64,000 bases of DNA from Paenibacillus rubinfantis (GTDB taxonomy: Bacteria > Bacillota > Bacilli > Paenibacillales > Paenibacillaceae). The notes beneath the pieces are model-generated. The model was not told the DNA's origin. It saw only the letters and a list, made by a program, of their open reading frames with translations, and did no database searches. The position numbers and the translations under genes were made by a program. The stretch is from positions 310,001 through 374,000 of the forward strand of contig NZ_LN909063.1 in assembly GCF_001486505.1 (NCBI RefSeq). The letters run 5' to 3'. Every line of letters starts with the position of its first letter. Position 1 is the stretch's first letter. Below, piece after piece: positions 44,130 through 52,338 of the stretch.

Positions 44130-44813
44130 TCACAAATAGTCCATCACCCCACGCACCAACTCATACTTAACGATCCGTTCCCCTTTTCCGCGGGGAACCG
44201 GCCTCATCCACCCCTTGGCGGTCACTTTTTGCAGCATATGGACCGCGGTTTTATGGTTCAGCTCAAAGTGCCGTTCGACATCCACCGGCCGCAGTGGACG
44301 CGCGAGCTGTACGGCGAGCCGGATGACCTCCTTCTCCGCCAGCAACCTCCGCGAGCCGGGGGCACGTTCTGGATGGTACCGGCTGAGCACCATACGCAGC
44401 AGGTTGATACAAAGCTCTGGCCGTTGCTCAATATCATCGTACGCGAAGGAGATCACCTGGAAGCCCATGGCGTGCAGGAACGTTTCACGGTTGAGTTCGT
44501 GGCAGTACTTCTGCCGGTCCATGTCGCGGACGTGTGAGGCGTAGCCTTTAATCTCAAATAACAGCTTCAACTCGCCATTCCCCGGTAGCCAGGCGAAATC
44601 GGCAAAATACGACCGCCCCCGCCAATCGCTGACTTCGTACTCCGGATGGAGGTCTTCGAAATCACTGCGCAGCGGCCACCAGACCTTCCGCAGAAACTGC
44701 ACCTCTGCATGGGCATGTCCCCGTTCCAATCGGCCTCGCCGTTCCCCGGATCTCCGCGCCAAATGGAACTCCAGAAACGCTGCATAGTTTTCATCAAAAT
44801 CCATAGAACTCAT
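44130..44813 (-). CDS. PD-(D/E)XK nuclease-like protein with C-terminal wHTH (copy 1)
   Basis: 227 residues from ATG 44813 (GGAAGGGG upstream). HPEYEVSDWRGRSYFADFAW...LKLLFEIKGYASH gives Asp72, Glu87 and Lys89, the D...ExK triad of restriction-endonuclease-like folds (VSR/DUF559-like). Residues about 158-227 form a wHTH (EKEVIRLAVQLARPLRPVDV, HKTAVHMLQKVTAKGW). A paralogue lies at 52339-53013. An upstream in-frame ATG falls in a terminator-like hairpin and is less likely. Probably binds or cuts DNA; no methylase or helicase is near. A palindrome array follows directly downstream. Confidence 0.7.
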   Translation of the reverse strand: MSSMDFDENYAAFLEFHLARRSGERRGRLERGHAHAEVQFLRKVWWPLRSDFEDLHPEYEVSDWRGRSYFADFAWLPGNGELKLLFEIKGYASHVRDMDRQKYCHELNRETFLHAMGFQVISFAYDDIEQRPELCINLLRMVLSRYHPERAPGSRRLLAEKEVIRLAVQLARPLRPVDVERHFELNHKTAVHMLQKVTAKGWMRPVPRGKGERIVKYELVRGVMDYL

Positions 44814-44840
44814 CAAACCAGCCCCTTCCTTAACCCAAAT

Positions 44841-44888
44841 AAAAACGCCCCGCATTCACTCCTTGAAGAACTAGAGCGATACGGGACG
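44841..44888 (-). terminator. Terminator-like hairpin in the leader of nuclease-like copy 1
   Basis: On the minus strand CGTCCCGTAT pairs with ATGCGGGGCG, then five T. It lies between the promoter (44906-44934) and the start codon, with no upstream gene on this strand to terminate, so it may be an attenuator. A similar hairpin precedes copy 2. Confidence 0.6.
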
Positions 44889-44905
44889 TGCTTCGTCTTA
44901 CCTTC

Positions 44906-44934
44906 AGTATAGTGCAGGCATTCGATTCCGTCCA
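44906..44934 (-). promoter_or_regulatory. Sigma-A promoter of nuclease-like copy 1
   Basis: -35 TGGACG (44929-44934), 17-bp spacer, -10 TATACT (44906-44911) on the minus strand. Transcription would start just before the leader hairpin. Confidence 0.6.
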
Positions 44935-45122
44935 CCGAGGGAGGGCGTTAGAGTTTTGATCCATTTTCCATTGCATTTCGCCATCAACGGTCGTAAGCTA
45001 ACGGAAGGGTTTTCCAATAGAGGGTATCGGTTCATTCCCACCTTCTCCCTGCGGAAAGGATGAAACGAAGCGGGACTCGGTGCGTAACATTAGATAGTGT
45101 GTACATGGAAAGGGTGACTGCA

Positions 45123-45338
45123 TTGGATAACGGCATGAGCGTTAAATTGTACGAAAAGCTGCCGGACGGAGAGCTGCGGGAACTGGAAGAGCGCGTATGG
45201 AGCGCTAATATGGTGGCGGCGTTAGAGCATGTGAACTACCTGGTCGTGGGCAACCGAGAATTCGAAACGGTGGAAGGCCGGCTGAATGTAGACGAAGGCA
45301 CGCTGGAGCTTCTGCTCGTTCCAATCGTGCACGAATAA
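45123..45338 (+). CDS. Small conserved-looking protein, first gene of the GspS/DUF350 operon
   Basis: 71 residues from TTG 45123 behind AAAGGGTG; the frame is open to 45060, but the ATG at 45105 lacks a ribosome site. Charged N-terminal part (SVKLYEKLPDGELRELEERVW) and a beta-strand-like C-terminal half (YLVVGNREFETVEGRLNV). No family recognised. It starts a run of five closely packed genes up to 48360, so it probably takes part in the same process. Confidence 0.6.
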   Translation: MDNGMSVKLYEKLPDGELRELEERVWSANMVAALEHVNYLVVGNREFETVEGRLNVDEGTLELLLVPIVHE

Positions 45339-45368
45339 GATCGTTTTTTCGTAAGGAGGGAATCGGTT

Positions 45369-46130
45369 TTGGCAAAAGAAGAGGAAGCAACACGGACGGA
45401 CACGGCCGCCGCACAAGACACGGCGCCAAAGGAGCCGTTCGCATCCAAGTTTTTTACTCCAGAAGGGAAGCCAATCCGCGTCTTGTCGACTTCGCTGGGG
45501 ATCGCGCTGTTGGCGAACGCGTTCCTGATCCCGGGTGCCGGGGCTACGGCTTCGGGGAGCGCTTCGTCGGCGGATGAACCGAAGCTGGTCGCTTGGTCGA
45601 CGGAGGAAGTGAAGCAATATTTCGACAAAAACGTGGACTGGAACATCCCGCTTCCGCTCGACCAAGAAGAGGGCACAGGGGAGGCATCCGGCACCGGCGG
45701 AGCGGGCAACTCGGACAGCTCCAACGGTTCGGGTGGCACCACTGTTATCAACCATTACGGAGGCGGTTTTGGCTGGGACGATATGCTGCTGTACCACCTG
45801 CTGTTCAACAGCGGTTCCAGTTATTCGTCCAGCCGCTGGTACGACAACCATCGCGGGTATTATGCTGGCTCGTCAACGCCGTATAAACCCAAATCATATT
45901 CCAGCGAGACATTCCAAAATAAACAAATGTCCGGTTCGGTGGTTCGACCTAAAACGTCAACCTCTTCCACCGGCTCGATCGTCCGACGCTCCACCTCCTC
46001 GAAGGCGGGCGGTATCGGCGGGAAATCGAGCTCGCTAGGCTCGTCGTCGAGCTCGTCGTCCGGCTCCTCTAAGAGCTCGATTTCCGGTTCAAGATCCAGC
46101 GGCACCAGTAAGGGGTTCTTTGGCGGATGA
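45369..46130 (+). CDS. Membrane-associated Ser/Gly-rich protein
   Basis: 253 residues from TTG 45369 behind AAGGAGGG. One hydrophobic helix (about 39-60, STSLGIALLANAFLIPGAGA) separates a short polar N-terminus from a low-complexity outer part with GSGGTTVINHYGGGFGWDDM and a long Ser-rich tail with poly-Ser. The composition resembles YjfM/DUF1190-like surface proteins found beside glutathionylspermidine-synthase genes, but this is only contextual. The stop overlaps the next start (ATGATG). Confidence 0.6.
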   Translation: MAKEEEATRTDTAAAQDTAPKEPFASKFFTPEGKPIRVLSTSLGIALLANAFLIPGAGATASGSASSADEPKLVAWSTEEVKQYFDKNVDWNIPLPLDQEEGTGEASGTGGAGNSDSSNGSGGTTVINHYGGGFGWDDMLLYHLLFNSGSSYSSSRWYDNHRGYYAGSSTPYKPKSYSSETFQNKQMSGSVVRPKTSTSSTGSIVRRSTSSKAGGIGGKSSSLGSSSSSSSGSSKSSISGSRSSGTSKGFFGG

Positions 46131-47329
46131 TGGACGGGAGCGGGATTTTCGAAGTCGTAGGGCAGCCGCATCCCGACCGGAGCGAGCGGGTGGAGAAGCT
46201 GGCCGAGCTGGGCTTTACCTGGGCGAACCTCGAGGAAGAAGAGTATTGGATCGACCAAATGGTGTTGATGCCAAAGGCGACCTACGCGGAGCTGGAACAG
46301 GCGGCCGCCGCACTGTGGCGTATCCTCGACAAGGCGGTTCGCTACGTCCATCGTCGACCGGATCTCTATGAGCTGATCGGCATTCCGCCGATTTTGTGGA
46401 CGATGTTGGATGAGCTGCCGATGCCGGAGCCGGGCCTGATCAGCCGCTACGCGCGGTTCGATTTCGCCGTGGCAAACGACGGCACGATCAAGTTGCTGGA
46501 GCTGAATGCGGATACGCCAACCGGTTACGTCGAGGCTTCGATCGCTACTCCTTGGCTGATGGAACAGGCGGGATACGCCTCGCCGAACGCGCGGATGAAA
46601 GACCTGGTGGCGGAAGCCTGGGCTGTCGAGCGGCCGGATACGGCGGCTTGCGTCGATTACGGCTGGCATCTGGAGGATTCCGGGACAATTGAAGCCTTGG
46701 GACGACATAGCGGGCTGGATTTGCACTACGAAGATTGCCTGGAGCTCTGGGTGGACGAAGGAACGCTGAAGAATAAAGACGGTCGGACCATTGAGCGCCT
46801 GTTTGCGTTGTATCCGAAGGAATGGATGGCGGTGGACGATGCCGGGGAGGCGCTGAGTTACGCGATTGAAACCGGACGGCTTACGATTTTTAACGGGCCG
46901 CATAGCATTTTGCTGCAATCCAAAGGTCTGCTTGCCGCTGTCTGGGGACTTTACGAGCTGGGTTTGCTGTTTGATGAAGAGGAGCGCCAGGCGATCGCCA
47001 AATACGTGCTGCCGACCTACAACAAACCGGTCTTCTCCGGTGATTTCGTGTCCAAGTCGATGTTTGGCCGCGAAGGGGGTTCGGTCCGCCTGTTCGACGA
47101 GGAAGGCCGGCTGGAGCTCGAGGATCAGGAGGGCTTTGACAGCAGCATCTTGTTCCCAACGGTGTATCAAAAAAGAGCCGAGCTGGCTCGGATCGAAACG
47201 GTTGTGGGCGAGCGCCATTTGCTGATCGGTATGTTCGTCCTGAACGGGACGCCTTGCGGCTTGCTGGGTCGTGCCGGCGGACCGATCACCGGCAATACCA
47301 GTCATTTTATCGCGTTAGGAGTGAAATAA
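46127..47329 (+). CDS. Glutathionylspermidine synthase-like ATP-grasp protein
   Basis: 400 residues, matching the synthase-only members of the family (YjfC/YgiC type). Recognisable parts: YARFDFAVANDGTIKLLELNADTPTG, FNGPHSILLQSKGLLAAVW, LPTYNKPVFSGDFVSKSMFGREGG and the C-terminal ERHLLIGMFVLNGTPCGLLGRAGG. It should join a polyamine-like amine to a carboxylate with ATP, but Firmicutes usually lack glutathione, so the substrate differs. Start ATG 46127 overlaps the previous stop. Part of the DUF350 operon. Confidence 0.88.
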   Translation: MMDGSGIFEVVGQPHPDRSERVEKLAELGFTWANLEEEEYWIDQMVLMPKATYAELEQAAAALWRILDKAVRYVHRRPDLYELIGIPPILWTMLDELPMPEPGLISRYARFDFAVANDGTIKLLELNADTPTGYVEASIATPWLMEQAGYASPNARMKDLVAEAWAVERPDTAACVDYGWHLEDSGTIEALGRHSGLDLHYEDCLELWVDEGTLKNKDGRTIERLFALYPKEWMAVDDAGEALSYAIETGRLTIFNGPHSILLQSKGLLAAVWGLYELGLLFDEEERQAIAKYVLPTYNKPVFSGDFVSKSMFGREGGSVRLFDEEGRLELEDQEGFDSSILFPTVYQKRAELARIETVVGERHLLIGMFVLNGTPCGLLGRAGGPITGNTSHFIALGVK

Positions 47330-47971
47330 ATGCAAGATCTAAAGCAGCCGTGGGCGCGGCGGTTCCTCGTTACGCTGATGCTGGTGTTGTCCGTGGCCGT
47401 ACTCGGAGCCTGCGGCAATACGACCAGCGTCTTCTCCACGGGTACCGGTTCGGAGTCGGAGCTAACAACCGCCCGCGTACCCTGGGATTATAAAATCGTG
47501 GAAGCGACGGTTGGCGATCTAGTGGGCAGCGATATGACGATTTTGCCCGATAACGATCTGTTGCCCAACGATAACAATTACGCCACCGGGGACAAAATTT
47601 GGATCCTTCAGTTCATGGATGCCGAGTTGACCACGGACGAGAACCAAAAGAACGAGGTACGCTTGTCCTCTTGGACAACGCTGAAGTCTTATCCGGATCA
47701 GGCGTCTGCCGAGAAGGATATGGCCGAGCTGAAGGTGTCAGTTACGACCGATGTGGACCTGGTTGGCGTGTACAAAACGGAATACCAAGGCAAAACGCGG
47801 AACTTCGCCGTATTGGAGCTGCCGACCGGAAACCGGATCAAGCAGCCGATCGATGATGCGCGGTACGCGGCGTTGGAGAAAGCGAAGACCACGTCGGTCG
47901 TGCTGGAGGAAGTACATGATTTTGCCGATTATGATTTGGCATTTGCGAAATTTCGGGGGTGGGCGAAGTGA
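47330..47971 (+). CDS. Lipoprotein of unknown function
   Basis: 213 residues. A basic start, hydrophobic stretch and lipobox VLGACGN give a lipidated Cys near residue 27. The mature part has SDMTILPDNDLLPNDNNYATGD and a central segment with YPDQASAEKDMAEL. No domain recognised. It directly follows the ATP-grasp gene and its stop overlaps the DUF350 start (GTGA), so all are translated together; a role at the membrane surface with the DUF350 protein is inferred. Confidence 0.7.
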   Translation: MQDLKQPWARRFLVTLMLVLSVAVLGACGNTTSVFSTGTGSESELTTARVPWDYKIVEATVGDLVGSDMTILPDNDLLPNDNNYATGDKIWILQFMDAELTTDENQKNEVRLSSWTTLKSYPDQASAEKDMAELKVSVTTDVDLVGVYKTEYQGKTRNFAVLELPTGNRIKQPIDDARYAALEKAKTTSVVLEEVHDFADYDLAFAKFRGWAK

Positions 47972-48360
47972 CGATCGTTTTGAATATCGTAGTTAGTGTG
48001 GCCGTAATGATTTTGCTGCAATTGCTTGGGATGGTGATCTTTAATTGGATGACCCCGTACCGCGATATGGAGGAGCTCAAGAAAGGAAATGTCGCTGTAG
48101 CCCTGGCGCTGGGCGGCAAATTCCTGGGGACGGCCATCATCTTGGGCGTGTCCGCCTTCACGAACACCTCGATCTTGCATATGATCTTGTGGTTTGCTGT
48201 AGGTTATGTGTGCCTCGTGGCGTCCTACTGGATTTTTGAACTGGTGACTCCAGGATTTAAAATTTCCGACCAGCTGAAGAACGGGAACGTTGCGGTAGGT
48301 ACCTTGCTGTGCTTGGTGTTTATCGGCATGGCGTTTGCCGTTAGCAGCCTTATTATTTAA
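47968..48360 (+). CDS. DUF350 integral membrane protein
   Basis: 130 residues from GTG 47968, which overlaps the preceding stop; GGGGGTGGG lies upstream. Four transmembrane helices in two similar pairs (LKKGNVAVALALGGKFLGTA and LKNGNVAVGTLLCLVFIGMA) are the DUF350 hallmark, as in YjfL. DUF350 genes recur next to glutathionylspermidine-synthase-like genes. Last gene of the operon, followed by a terminator. Confidence 0.9.
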   Translation: MTIVLNIVVSVAVMILLQLLGMVIFNWMTPYRDMEELKKGNVAVALALGGKFLGTAIILGVSAFTNTSILHMILWFAVGYVCLVASYWIFELVTPGFKISDQLKNGNVAVGTLLCLVFIGMAFAVSSLII

Positions 48361-48430
48361 TCGCGTCTGACCTTCTCCTAACAGACTTCTAAAATATTCC
48401 CCGGGGAATTAATGATGGGGATACAAAGAA

Positions 48431-48487
48431 ACCCCCGTATTCTGCTTGGCGGCTATGGCTGTCGCTTGGCGGAATGCGGGGGTATTT
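48431..48487. terminator. Bidirectional terminator-like stem
   Basis: ACCCCCGTATTC and GAATGCGGGGGT enclose a second GC-rich stem; flanked by AAAGAA and ATTTG. Lies between the DUF350 operon and the convergent MFS gene. Confidence 0.7.
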
Positions 48488-48531
48488 GACTTTGCGTAGG
48501 AAGGCGGATGGAACTGACCGTACTTAGGGCG

Positions 48532-49818
48532 TTACATCAGCTCGTTGCGTTTGCGCAGATAGCTATACAAGATGATGCTGCACACTGCGCATAACAAGGC
48601 GCATACCCCAATGAAGGCGTATCCGGCTTGTAGCCCGCGCAGCAGGCCTAAGCCGCTGTTGGCACCGCCGGCAACGAGCTCCTTGATCCCGTCGGTGATC
48701 GCGCCGATCAGATAGTTGCCGATCACGCTGCCGACCCCCATCAGCGTTACGATGAAGGTGATGGCGGAGTCGCTGGACGAGCGGTACTTCTTGGCGATCA
48801 GCGCCATGACGGTCGGATAGATCGGGGCGATACCGATCCCGGCTGCCGCGAACAGGAAGGCTCCGGGCTCGCCGGCCCAAATCGCGATCAAGGTGCATAT
48901 TCCGGAGAAGGCGGAGAACAGAATTAAAGAAAGCGTAAAGCCGATTTTATCTGTGACGGGTCCCAGCGCCAGCCGCGCGAACGTAAAGCACAGGAAGAAG
49001 GCGGACAACATGCCTGAAGCGCTGGTGGTATTCCATTGGTAGGCTTTCTCTAGAAAGTTAACCAGCCAGCCGCCAACGGCCATTTCGGAAACAACGCCAA
49101 ACGAGAGCACCAGCACGATCAGCCAGATCGCCGGATCGCGCATGAGTTGAGTGAATGGAACCCGCTGGCCGCCGTGCTCTTCTTCGCCCGGGAATCGGCT
49201 CAGCAACGTCGGGATCATCGGAATGACCGAGAGCGACAGCATAATTAGATACATCCCGCGCCAATCGAGGACATGTCCGCCGATCGAGACGGTCATCAGC
49301 CCCGAGGCGATCATCGGCGCTACCGTAGAGCTCAGCCCATAGAAAAAATGGGAGAGGTTCATCATCGTGCCGGTGTTGCCGACGAAAATACGAGCGGCTA
49401 GGATAGCCAGCGCGATTTCGAGCATCCCGTTGCCGATGTACATCAGGAAATAGGAGCCCGACAACGCCGGGAAGCTGCGCGATGCGAAGATGAGTACCCC
49501 GGACGCGGCCATGGAACCAAAGGCGAGCATCGTCACCGTTTTGGCCCCCCATTTGCGGGTCAAGTAGGCGGTGAACGAACATGCCAGCAAATACCCCAAG
49601 GAGTTGAGGGAGAGCAGCGTCCCGATCTGCATCTCGTCGATGCCGAAGTCCGTTTGGATGCGCGGGATGGCGGGACCTTTTATATTTTCTGAGAAGCCAA
49701 AAATAAAGAAACCGATAAAAACGGTTAACAGCTGAAAGAGATAATTCCGTTTGACGGAAGCGGAACGGGCGGCGCTGGTGGGCGTCGTCTCCGCGTTGGA
49801 TTGCGATTGCGCTTTCAA
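48532..49818 (-). CDS. MFS transporter
   Basis: 428 residues from TTG 49818 behind AGGAGG. Twelve hydrophobic segments; FSENIKGPAIPRIQTDFGID, SFTAYLTRKWGAKTVTM (motif A region) and ARLALGPVTDKIGFTLSL fit the FucP/YfkF-like sugar or unknown-substrate MFS groups. The first 22 residues are polar and cytoplasmic. Single gene. Substrate cannot be assigned. Confidence 0.85.
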   Translation of the reverse strand: MKAQSQSNAETTPTSAARSASVKRNYLFQLLTVFIGFFIFGFSENIKGPAIPRIQTDFGIDEMQIGTLLSLNSLGYLLACSFTAYLTRKWGAKTVTMLAFGSMAASGVLIFASRSFPALSGSYFLMYIGNGMLEIALAILAARIFVGNTGTMMNLSHFFYGLSSTVAPMIASGLMTVSIGGHVLDWRGMYLIMLSLSVIPMIPTLLSRFPGEEEHGGQRVPFTQLMRDPAIWLIVLVLSFGVVSEMAVGGWLVNFLEKAYQWNTTSASGMLSAFFLCFTFARLALGPVTDKIGFTLSLILFSAFSGICTLIAIWAGEPGAFLFAAAGIGIAPIYPTVMALIAKKYRSSSDSAITFIVTLMGVGSVIGNYLIGAITDGIKELVAGGANSGLGLLRGLQAGYAFIGVCALLCAVCSIILYSYLRKRNELM

Positions 49819-50009
49819 GGGTGATCCTCCTGATGTCCGAAATGGAAAAGTCATGGATGAAAAAGAGTCGAACAGCCAAATCGTAACACATTTTTGGGCT
49901 TCGTTCTATCCTTTAGTTTGTGGAAGGGGACTTGGGGTATGATATGGACTTCCTGAACCATAATAAAACACGTTGATTATAGATATAGGCATGCTAAGGA
50001 GCGGATCGA

Positions 50010-50714
50010 ATGAGTTGCAAATCTCGTAATGCCTTCCGTGTCGTCGGCTTGGGCTTGCTCATCTTGGTGGGCACATTGTCTGCTGTCGGATGGGCTGACG
50101 GGGCGCCGGTGGTTGAGGACCCTTTTCAAGGGCAACAGCTGGAGCCGCCGCAATTCGTTGGGATCGGAAAGCTCAACCCGTCATCCCCGGGAGAACTGAA
50201 GGCGGAACGGATGCGGACGGATCTGTGCTCGTTATGGAGTAATCACGCGAAATGGACGCGGGAATTCCAGTTCAGCCGTCTAGCCCGGTTGGAGGGGAGC
50301 GAGGTGCTAGAGGCCCGGCTGCTGCAAAACCTGCAGGAGATCGGGGAGGCGCTGAAGCCCTACTATGGGGCAGACGCGGGCAACCGGTTGATCGAGCTGC
50401 TGCAGGAGCATCACCGCATCGCCGTAGAGCTGACGGAAGCAGTCCAAAAGGGACATCGGGAGGATACCTACAAATATCGATCCGATGGGCACCTGAATGC
50501 CGAGGATCTAGCGATTTTTCTGAACCAGGTGAACCCGAACTGGCCTACCGAGGAACTGAAATCGCGACTGGATCGCTACCTGGAACTGACGGAAGATGCC
50601 TTGAATGCAAGGCTAAGCGAGGATGGGGTCACCGAGAACCGTCTCTATGAAGAGGCGGAGGATCAACTGATTCAGCTGGCGGAGGTGCTGGCCGAAGGGA
50701 TTATCAAGCACTAA
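50010..50714 (+). CDS. Secreted helical protein of unknown function
   Basis: 234 residues with a signal peptide (1-30, cleaved near GWA-DG). The mature protein is mostly alpha-helical and acidic (LKAERMRTDLCSLWSNHAKW, ELLQEHHRIAVELTEAVQKG, FLNQVNPNWPTEELKSRLDR). This looks like the helical bundle of Paenibacillus secreted proteins often annotated as hypothetical or glycosyltransferase-associated. AAGGAGCGG precedes ATG 50010. Ends in a terminator. Confidence 0.7.
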   Translation: MSCKSRNAFRVVGLGLLILVGTLSAVGWADGAPVVEDPFQGQQLEPPQFVGIGKLNPSSPGELKAERMRTDLCSLWSNHAKWTREFQFSRLARLEGSEVLEARLLQNLQEIGEALKPYYGADAGNRLIELLQEHHRIAVELTEAVQKGHREDTYKYRSDGHLNAEDLAIFLNQVNPNWPTEELKSRLDRYLELTEDALNARLSEDGVTENRLYEEAEDQLIQLAEVLAEGIIKH

Positions 50715-50720
50715 ACAGAC

Positions 50721-50773
50721 AAAAAAACACCCGTTTACCGCGCTGATTAAGCTTGCGTAATCGGGTGTTTTTC
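50721..50773. terminator. Bidirectional terminator
   Basis: AAAAAACACCCG and CGGGTGTTTTT close a 28-nt loop. Serves the secreted protein and the convergent small gene. Confidence 0.75.
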
Positions 50774-50777
50774 CATC

Positions 50778-50960
50778 TTAATGATGAATGTCGCATTTGT
50801 TCATGATAAACGCGATTTGGTTTTCGAGCCGATTGATTTGCTCCTGCGTCTCCGGGTCGGCCTGGCCCATGCCCCGCATCGAGGCGAGCTCCTGCTTCAA
50901 CTTGTGTAGATCCTCGCCGGCGTTGGCGCAGTTATAGTTGCTTTCGAGATTTTCCAGCAT
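50778..50960 (-). CDS. Small helical protein
   Basis: 60 residues, ATG 50960 behind GGAGGAG. Mostly charged helix (LHKLKQELASMRGMGQ, ETQEQINRLENQIAFIMNK) with heptad-like spacing and one Cys near each end. A short coiled coil or adaptor is plausible. No family recognised. Confidence 0.6.
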   Translation of the reverse strand: MLENLESNYNCANAGEDLHKLKQELASMRGMGQADPETQEQINRLENQIAFIMNKCDIHH

Positions 50961-51022
50961 GTTGATTCTCCTCCATCGGTTACTGGGTGATCCTTCCCTA
51001 TTATGGAGGGTTTAGGGGGCGC

Positions 51023-51484
51023 TTATTCAGGTTGTTCCGGTTGGGCGGAGCCGCCGCTGATTTTGTGGAGAAAATCGTGGATCTGCTGGTGCATGGCGGT
51101 GATGTCCTCCACCTCGGCATCGGTACCTTCAAACAGCCGCATCGGGACGGTGCAGGCTTTGTCCTTTAGGGCTTTGCCTTCTTCGGTTAATTCGATGATG
51201 ACGCTGCGCTCGTCGGCTTTGTCACGCGTCCGGGTGACGAGGTTCATCTGCTCCAGCTTTTTCAGCAGCGGCGTTAATGTGCCTGAGTCGAGATAGAGCA
51301 TCGCACCAAGCTCTTTGACGGTGACGCCGTCCCGTTCCCATAAGGCAAGCAGGGTAATGTACTGCGTATAGGTCAAGCCGAACTCCGCCAGTAAGGGCCG
51401 GTACAGCTTCATGATCTCCCGGGAGCAGGTATAAAAAGCAAAGCAAAGCTGATTATCCAATTTCATGATTTCGTCGGTATTCAT
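51023..51484 (-). CDS. ohrR: MarR-family organic peroxide sensor, OhrR-like
   Basis: 153 residues. LDNQLCFAFYTCSREIMKLY carries the early redox cysteine of OhrR (Cys14), followed by the wHTH with LTYTQYITLLALWE, KELGAMLYLDSGTLTPLLKKLEQMNLV and DERSVIIELTEEG. It represses target genes until the Cys is oxidised by organic hydroperoxides. Divergent from a glutathione peroxidase gene; OhrR-type boxes lie in the gap. Confidence 0.9.
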   Translation of the reverse strand: MNTDEIMKLDNQLCFAFYTCSREIMKLYRPLLAEFGLTYTQYITLLALWERDGVTVKELGAMLYLDSGTLTPLLKKLEQMNLVTRTRDKADERSVIIELTEEGKALKDKACTVPMRLFEGTDAEVEDITAMHQQIHDFLHKISGGSAQPEQPE

Positions 51485-51500
51485 TTATATCCACCTGCCA

Positions 51501-51521
51501 TTTAATTGTATGCAATGTATT
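51501..51521 (-). promoter_or_regulatory. Candidate OhrR operator at ohrR
   Basis: TTTAATTGTATGCAATGTAT, 17 bp upstream of ohrR, close to the TACAATTAAATTGTA-type OhrR box of Bacilli. Confidence 0.55.
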
Positions 51522-51603
51522 TTGCTGTTGAGCCATTATAGCATTGCTTCTTCTTTTGCGTAAAGGGGCGTGGGTGGGGGCTATCGTTAATGAAGGTCCT
51601 CAT

Positions 51604-51639
51604 TTGACACTGTAGTAAAGATTGTATACAATTAAATTA
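51604..51639 (+). promoter_or_regulatory. Promoter of gpx with overlapping OhrR operator
   Basis: -35 TTGACA (51604-51609), 17-bp spacer, -10 TACAAT (51627-51632). The palindrome TTGTATACAA (51622-51631) followed by TTAAATTA covers the -10 and resembles OhrR boxes, so bound OhrR would block polymerase. Confidence 0.7.
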
Positions 51640-51673
51640 CGCTTAATTTAAATGGGTGCTGGAGGTGCCGTGG

Positions 51674-52162
51674 ATGTCCTTATTCGATATTGAAGTAAAA
51701 ACAATTCAAGGCCAGGTGCAAACCTTGGAGCCTTATCGCGGTCAGGTAATGCTGATTGTGAATACGGCGACCAAATGCGGGTTTGCTCCGCAATTTAAAG
51801 GGCTGCAGAAGCTGCACGACACGTACAAGGAACAAGGGTTTACCGTGCTGGGATTCCCCTCAAGCCAATTTGCTAACCAGGAGCTAGGGACGGACGAAGA
51901 GGTGGCGCAGGCCTGCGAGCTGAATTTCGGCGTGTCGTTCCCGTTATTTTCGAAGATCGATGTAAATGGAAAAACCGCTCATCCACTCTTCAAGCACCTG
52001 ACAAAGGAAGCTCCGGGCTTGTTAGGGTCCAAGCTGATCAAATGGAACTTTACGAAGTTCCTGGTGGATCAGGAAGGCAAGGTCGTGAAGCGCTTCGGCC
52101 CGACGGACGAACCGGAAAGCATCGAAGGGCAAATTCGCGAGCTGCTTGGCGTTGGCGTGTAA
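51674..52162 (+). CDS. bsaA: Glutathione peroxidase-family thiol peroxidase
   Basis: 162 residues from ATG 51674 behind GGAGGTG. VNTATKCGFAPQFKGLQKL holds the peroxidatic Cys (in place of selenocysteine), with FPSSQFANQE (Gln) and KWNFTKFLVD (Trp, Asn) completing the tetrad. The second Cys in CELNFGVSFP can resolve the intermediate. It reduces peroxides, most likely with thioredoxin. Divergent from ohrR and preceded by an OhrR-like operator. Confidence 0.93.
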   Translation: MSLFDIEVKTIQGQVQTLEPYRGQVMLIVNTATKCGFAPQFKGLQKLHDTYKEQGFTVLGFPSSQFANQELGTDEEVAQACELNFGVSFPLFSKIDVNGKTAHPLFKHLTKEAPGLLGSKLIKWNFTKFLVDQEGKVVKRFGPTDEPESIEGQIRELLGVGV

Positions 52163-52265
52163 AGCAACGTAGCGCAGCGCGGGGACGGCCAAGATCCTAT
52201 TGCGCAACCTTTTCTCATGTGTCACACTAGGAGTAGCATAATTGAACTTACGTGAGGCAAAGCCT

Positions 52266-52312
52266 GCCCCGTTTCCTTTCCTTGATGGAGAGGAGCGGGG
52301 CTTTTTGTTTTT
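52266..52312 (+). terminator. Hairpin with T-tract between gpx and nuclease-like copy 2
   Basis: GCCCCG and CGGGGC close a stem-loop followed by TTTTTGTTTTT, 27 bp ahead of the copy 2 start codon. It may end the gpx transcript or attenuate copy 2. Its 3' half (GGAGAGGAGCGGGGCTTTTT) resembles the leader hairpin of copy 1. Confidence 0.75.
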
Positions 52313-52338
52313 ACTATGGAGTGGTGGAGGCGATAGGC

